DNA of 39,162 nucleotides. It comes from Muribaculaceae bacterium (GTDB lineage: Bacteria; Bacteroidota; Bacteroidia; Bacteroidales; Muribaculaceae). Shown here piece by piece: positions 36,199 to 39,162 of this stretch. Under the pieces are notes generated by a model, which had not been told where the DNA came from, made no database searches, and saw only the letters and a list, made by a program, of their open reading frames with translations. The DNA lies in NCBI GenBank assembly GCA_017443765.1, contig JAFSYB010000039.1:1-39162 (forward strand). Direction: 5' to 3'. A program made the translations under genes and the position numbers. The first letter of the stretch is position 1; the number at the start of each line of letters is the position of its first letter.

Positions 36199-39162
36199 AT
36201 GGACTACAGAGGTATTATCGAATCAAGATACGACCGTAAAGCGTGGCAAGAACTTTTACATGACATCTTCCGAAGCAAGGTCAGTTTTTGGAGAGAACCA
36301 TCGGTTGTGCATACCAGCAGCCGACTTGCCAAGAAAGCTTTGAACCTCGGCAAAATCTCCCTTTCCGACGGTGAGTCAATAGCCATCTACGAAGTGGAAC
36401 TCACCGACAACGTGGACATAGAGCGTAACCGCCGTGGCATCCGTGATATGCTCACCACCGACTGGCGCAACATGGGTTACGCTGGTGCTTTCATGTTCTG
36501 CTACCGCCAGACCGAAAGCATACTGCGCTTCTCTTACGTCAGCGAGTCGTGGGGATTCAACAGAGAGGGAGAATATGAAAGAATCTCGACCAACACCAAA
36601 CGATATACTTATCTTATGGGTGAAGGTCGTGGATGTCGCACGGCTATCGAGCAATTCAAAAACCTAAAGAACAGCAAACAAACACTGAGTGACATCACCG
36701 CAGCGTTCTCGGTAGAAGCACTCACCAAGCAGTTCTACAACGACTTGTTCAACTGGTATCTTTGGGCGATAGAGCCATCATCCAATGTCACCTTTCCCGG
36801 TGACACCTCTACTCCCGATGACGACCGCGAAGACTTGGAAACTAAGATAATCCGCATGATCACACGCATGATGTTCGTGTGGTTCATCAAGCAAAAGCAA
36901 CTTGTCCCAGAAAATATCTTTGATGAAGATTTTTTGGTTACGATTCTAAAGGACTTCGACCCGATGAGTGCTACCGTTGGCAACTATTACAACGCCATCT
37001 TGCAGAACCTGTTCTTTGCCACACTCAATCGTGCCATCGAAGACGAAGACGGCTCACGCCGTGAGTTTGCCCACATCGCAAGCCGTGATGTGAAGAACAA
37101 ATATCGCTACCCGGAATTGTTCTCTATCAGTGAAGATGAGGTGATTGACTTGTTTTCCACAGTGCCATTTGTCAACGGCGGTCTCTTTGAATGCCTCGAC
37201 AAGACGCGCAGCATTGATGGCGTTGAATACACGTTCAACTACGACGGTTTTAGCCGTAACGACCGCACCTTTGCAAATGGTCGCTATAAACATCGCGCCA
37301 TTGTGCCGAATGTGCTTTTCTTTGAGCCGGAGAAAGGCTTGCTCGCAATCTTAAAGCGATACAACTTCACCATCGAGGAGAACTCGCCCGAGGAGCAACA
37401 AGTGGCCCTCGACCCCGAATTGCTTGGCAAGGTGTTTGAAAACCTACTGGGCGCCTATAACCCCGAAACACAGGAAAGCGCACGCAACAGCAGCGGATCG
37501 TTCTACACGCCGCGCGAGATTGTAAACTATATGATTGACGAATCGCTTGTGCAGTATTTGGGCGACACCCCAGTTGTACGCTCACTATTTGCTGATGATT
37601 TCACACCTGATGAAACCCAACGAGGCACTTACGAGAACATCGCTGCGCGACTGAAAGCGGTGAAAATTCTTGACCCCGCTTGCGGTTCAGGAGCGTTCCC
37701 CATGGGCGCGTTAAAGCGCATTGTTGAAATTCTCAAACGCATAAACCCCAAAGAAAGCGACTACGAGCTGAAACTCGCTATTATTGAAAACTGCATCTAT
37801 GGCGGAGACATTCAGTGTATCGCCACACAGATTAGCAAGCTTCGTTTCTTTATCTCACTGATTTGCGAGTGTGACCGCGACGAAAAGAAGCCGAACTTCG
37901 GTATTCCTGTGCTGCCAAACCTCGAAACCAAGTTTGTTGCAGCCAATTCTTTGCTATCAAAGAAAAAACGTGCCGTGCAAGGCAACCTCTTTGAAGACCC
38001 CGAAATTGAGATTACCAAGAACGAATTGGCACAAGTTCGTCATGAGCATTTCTCGGCGAAAACCACAAGCCGCAAACGTGCTTTGCGCAAGCGTGACGAG
38101 GAATTGCGCATCAAACTCGCTGCTCTGCTCGAGGCAAACCATGAGTTTGCCGCCCCACAGGACGCAATCCAGCTTGCTAAGTGGAATCCTTATGACCAAA
38201 ATGCTGTCGCCGAGTTCTTTGACCCAGAATGGATGTTTGGCATCGCAACTGGTTTCGACATCGTAATAGGCAATCCACCATACATTTCCACTAAAGGAGT
38301 TACAACCGAAGACAAGAAAAAATATGAAAAAGAATTTGGGTTCTCAGATGACACTTACAACTTGTTTACTTTCAAAGGAATGGAACTCCTTAAACAAGGT
38401 GGTTCGTTGTCATACATCATTCCAAAGACTTTCTGGACTACTCAAACAAAACGTAACATGAGGGATTTGATTTTAAGTAACCAAATCAATTACATATATG
38501 ATGCGGCCAATCCATTTGATGCAGTTATGGTTGATACTTGTATCATTCATGTTACCAAAAAAGCCATGCCATTATATCATATGATTAAGTTCTTGGACGG
38601 CACAAAGGATTTAATTCATCCCATTATTTTTGCACCAATTTCCCAAAGTGTTTATATCAATACTCAAAACTCGGTCATTTTTAAACCAACAAAATTGAAC
38701 ATGCGTATTTACGAATTATATGGTGAACGCGTTAAAAAGCTATATGACGAGTGGTGGGATAAAATTGAGACATCGAAGAAAATATCAAAGAACCAAGCTG
38801 CTTTAGATAGATACCGGGCTAGCCTTAAACCTGGGGACATTGCTCTATTGGGCTGCTTAACAGAAGGTGGCCAAGGCCTAGCCACTGCAAATAATGGCAA
38901 ATATATCGCTGTTAGACGTTCTACTAAGTGGGCAAGGAATATTGTTGAATCTCGCCCAAAGAAACTTGCAGAGGCTATTAAGAAGAAAAATATTGTAATT
39001 CCTCAAATGGTGGGATTTGCTGGAACGAAAGAATATCTTGACTCTTTAACTGAGAAAGAAATTGCAGATCTTTTTGATACGTTAAAAGAACGCTATGGCA
39101 GAGATATATTTGGTCAAGGATATCTTTATAAAATAATTGAAGATAATGAATTGGCTAATGTC
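36199..39162 (+). CDS. Eco57I/ISP-like adenine DNA methyltransferase with target-recognition region (3' partial)
   Basis: 988 codons from ATG 36199, open to the last base of the window, so the C-terminus is missing. Residues ~1-160 are an extra N-terminal domain (IYEVELTDN, RNRRGIRDML) of unknown role. SFYTPREIVNYM (~434-445) leads into the methylase core: S-adenosylmethionine motif DPACGSGAF at 492-500 and the catalytic N6-adenine motif NPPY at 692-695. Downstream residues should hold target recognition. The size and order resemble type IIG, type ISP and DISARM/BREX-type methylases. Bases turn markedly AT-rich from about 38280, right after NPPY. It is translated behind the helicase (8-bp gap). 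Confidence 0.9.
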   Translation, partial: MDYRGIIESRYDRKAWQELLHDIFRSKVSFWREPSVVHTSSRLAKKALNLGKISLSDGESIAIYEVELTDNVDIERNRRGIRDMLTTDWRNMGYAGAFMFCYRQTESILRFSYVSESWGFNREGEYERISTNTKRYTYLMGEGRGCRTAIEQFKNLKNSKQTLSDITAAFSVEALTKQFYNDLFNWYLWAIEPSSNVTFPGDTSTPDDDREDLETKIIRMITRMMFVWFIKQKQLVPENIFDEDFLVTILKDFDPMSATVGNYYNAILQNLFFATLNRAIEDEDGSRREFAHIASRDVKNKYRYPELFSISEDEVIDLFSTVPFVNGGLFECLDKTRSIDGVEYTFNYDGFSRNDRTFANGRYKHRAIVPNVLFFEPEKGLLAILKRYNFTIEENSPEEQQVALDPELLGKVFENLLGAYNPETQESARNSSGSFYTPREIVNYMIDESLVQYLGDTPVVRSLFADDFTPDETQRGTYENIAARLKAVKILDPACGSGAFPMGALKRIVEILKRINPKESDYELKLAIIENCIYGGDIQCIATQISKLRFFISLICECDRDEKKPNFGIPVLPNLETKFVAANSLLSKKKRAVQGNLFEDPEIEITKNELAQVRHEHFSAKTTSRKRALRKRDEELRIKLAALLEANHEFAAPQDAIQLAKWNPYDQNAVAEFFDPEWMFGIATGFDIVIGNPPYISTKGVTTEDKKKYEKEFGFSDDTYNLFTFKGMELLKQGGSLSYIIPKTFWTTQTKRNMRDLILSNQINYIYDAANPFDAVMVDTCIIHVTKKAMPLYHMIKFLDGTKDLIHPIIFAPISQSVYINTQNSVIFKPTKLNMRIYELYGERVKKLYDEWWDKIETSKKISKNQAALDRYRASLKPGDIALLGCLTEGGQGLATANNGKYIAVRRSTKWARNIVESRPKKLAEAIKKKNIVIPQMVGFAGTKEYLDSLTEKEIADLFDTLKERYGRDIFGQGYLYKIIEDNELANV

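Overview
The window looks like chromosomal DNA of a GC-rich member of the Bacteroidales, probably a gut Muribaculaceae- or Prevotella-like bacterium. The supporting signs are Bacteroidota promoters (TTG/TTTG, a 19-20 bp spacer, then TAnnTTTG) ahead of most transcription units, a near absence of strong Shine-Dalgarno sites, BspA-type LRR surface proteins, GH97, DUF4919 and Lnb/DUF4105 proteins, a TPP-riboswitch-controlled TonB receptor, and a recurrent paired C-terminal dockerin-like Ca-binding motif. The genus call is inference; no rRNA is present.

Layout. 1-1135: the 3' part of a SusE/SusF-like secreted protein. 1419-1490: tRNA-Arg(CCG). 1491-2740: a gene-poor scar with a transposase relic and four copies of its end sequence. 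2821-4737 (-): LRR protein. 4960-5099: a small inverted-repeat element. 5226-6479: a small membrane protein and a DUF4919 lipoprotein/periplasmic protein. 6567-8912 (-): topA. 9304-9927: thymidine kinase. 10074-13628 (-): a giant LRR protein built from 585-bp internal repeats. 14213-15769 (-): AAA-ATPase/PD-(D/E)XK protein. 15896-17908 (-): DsbD-like protein, divergent from dusB (18050-19066) and a GH97 alpha-glucosidase (19092-21086). 21335-21416: TPP riboswitch, followed by a TonB receptor (21431-23695), an Lnb/DUF4105 membrane protein (23698-25005), and a membrane-anchored TPR-AraC regulator (25068-26726). 26945-29662: LRR/dockerin-like protein behind a 21-bp-spaced direct repeat. 29918-31616: GT2 glycosyltransferase and radC. 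31769-32491 (-): calycin-like/dockerin-like protein. 32888-39162: a two-gene defence-type cassette that runs off the window end.

How genes work together. Five secreted proteins share the same C-terminal module and presumably the same fate at the cell surface. The TPP riboswitch predicts that the TonB receptor imports thiamine or a precursor. The AraC-type sensor probably controls the LRR gene next to it.

The most interesting locus is the right end: a PLD-nuclease/SNF2-helicase fusion protein, 8 bp upstream of a very large Eco57I/ISP-like adenine methyltransferase (no stop codon before the window end). It is AT-richer than its surroundings, has a structured leader, and shows a sharp base-composition break inside the methylase just after the NPPY motif. 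It reads as a compact restriction-modification or DISARM-like anti-phage system.
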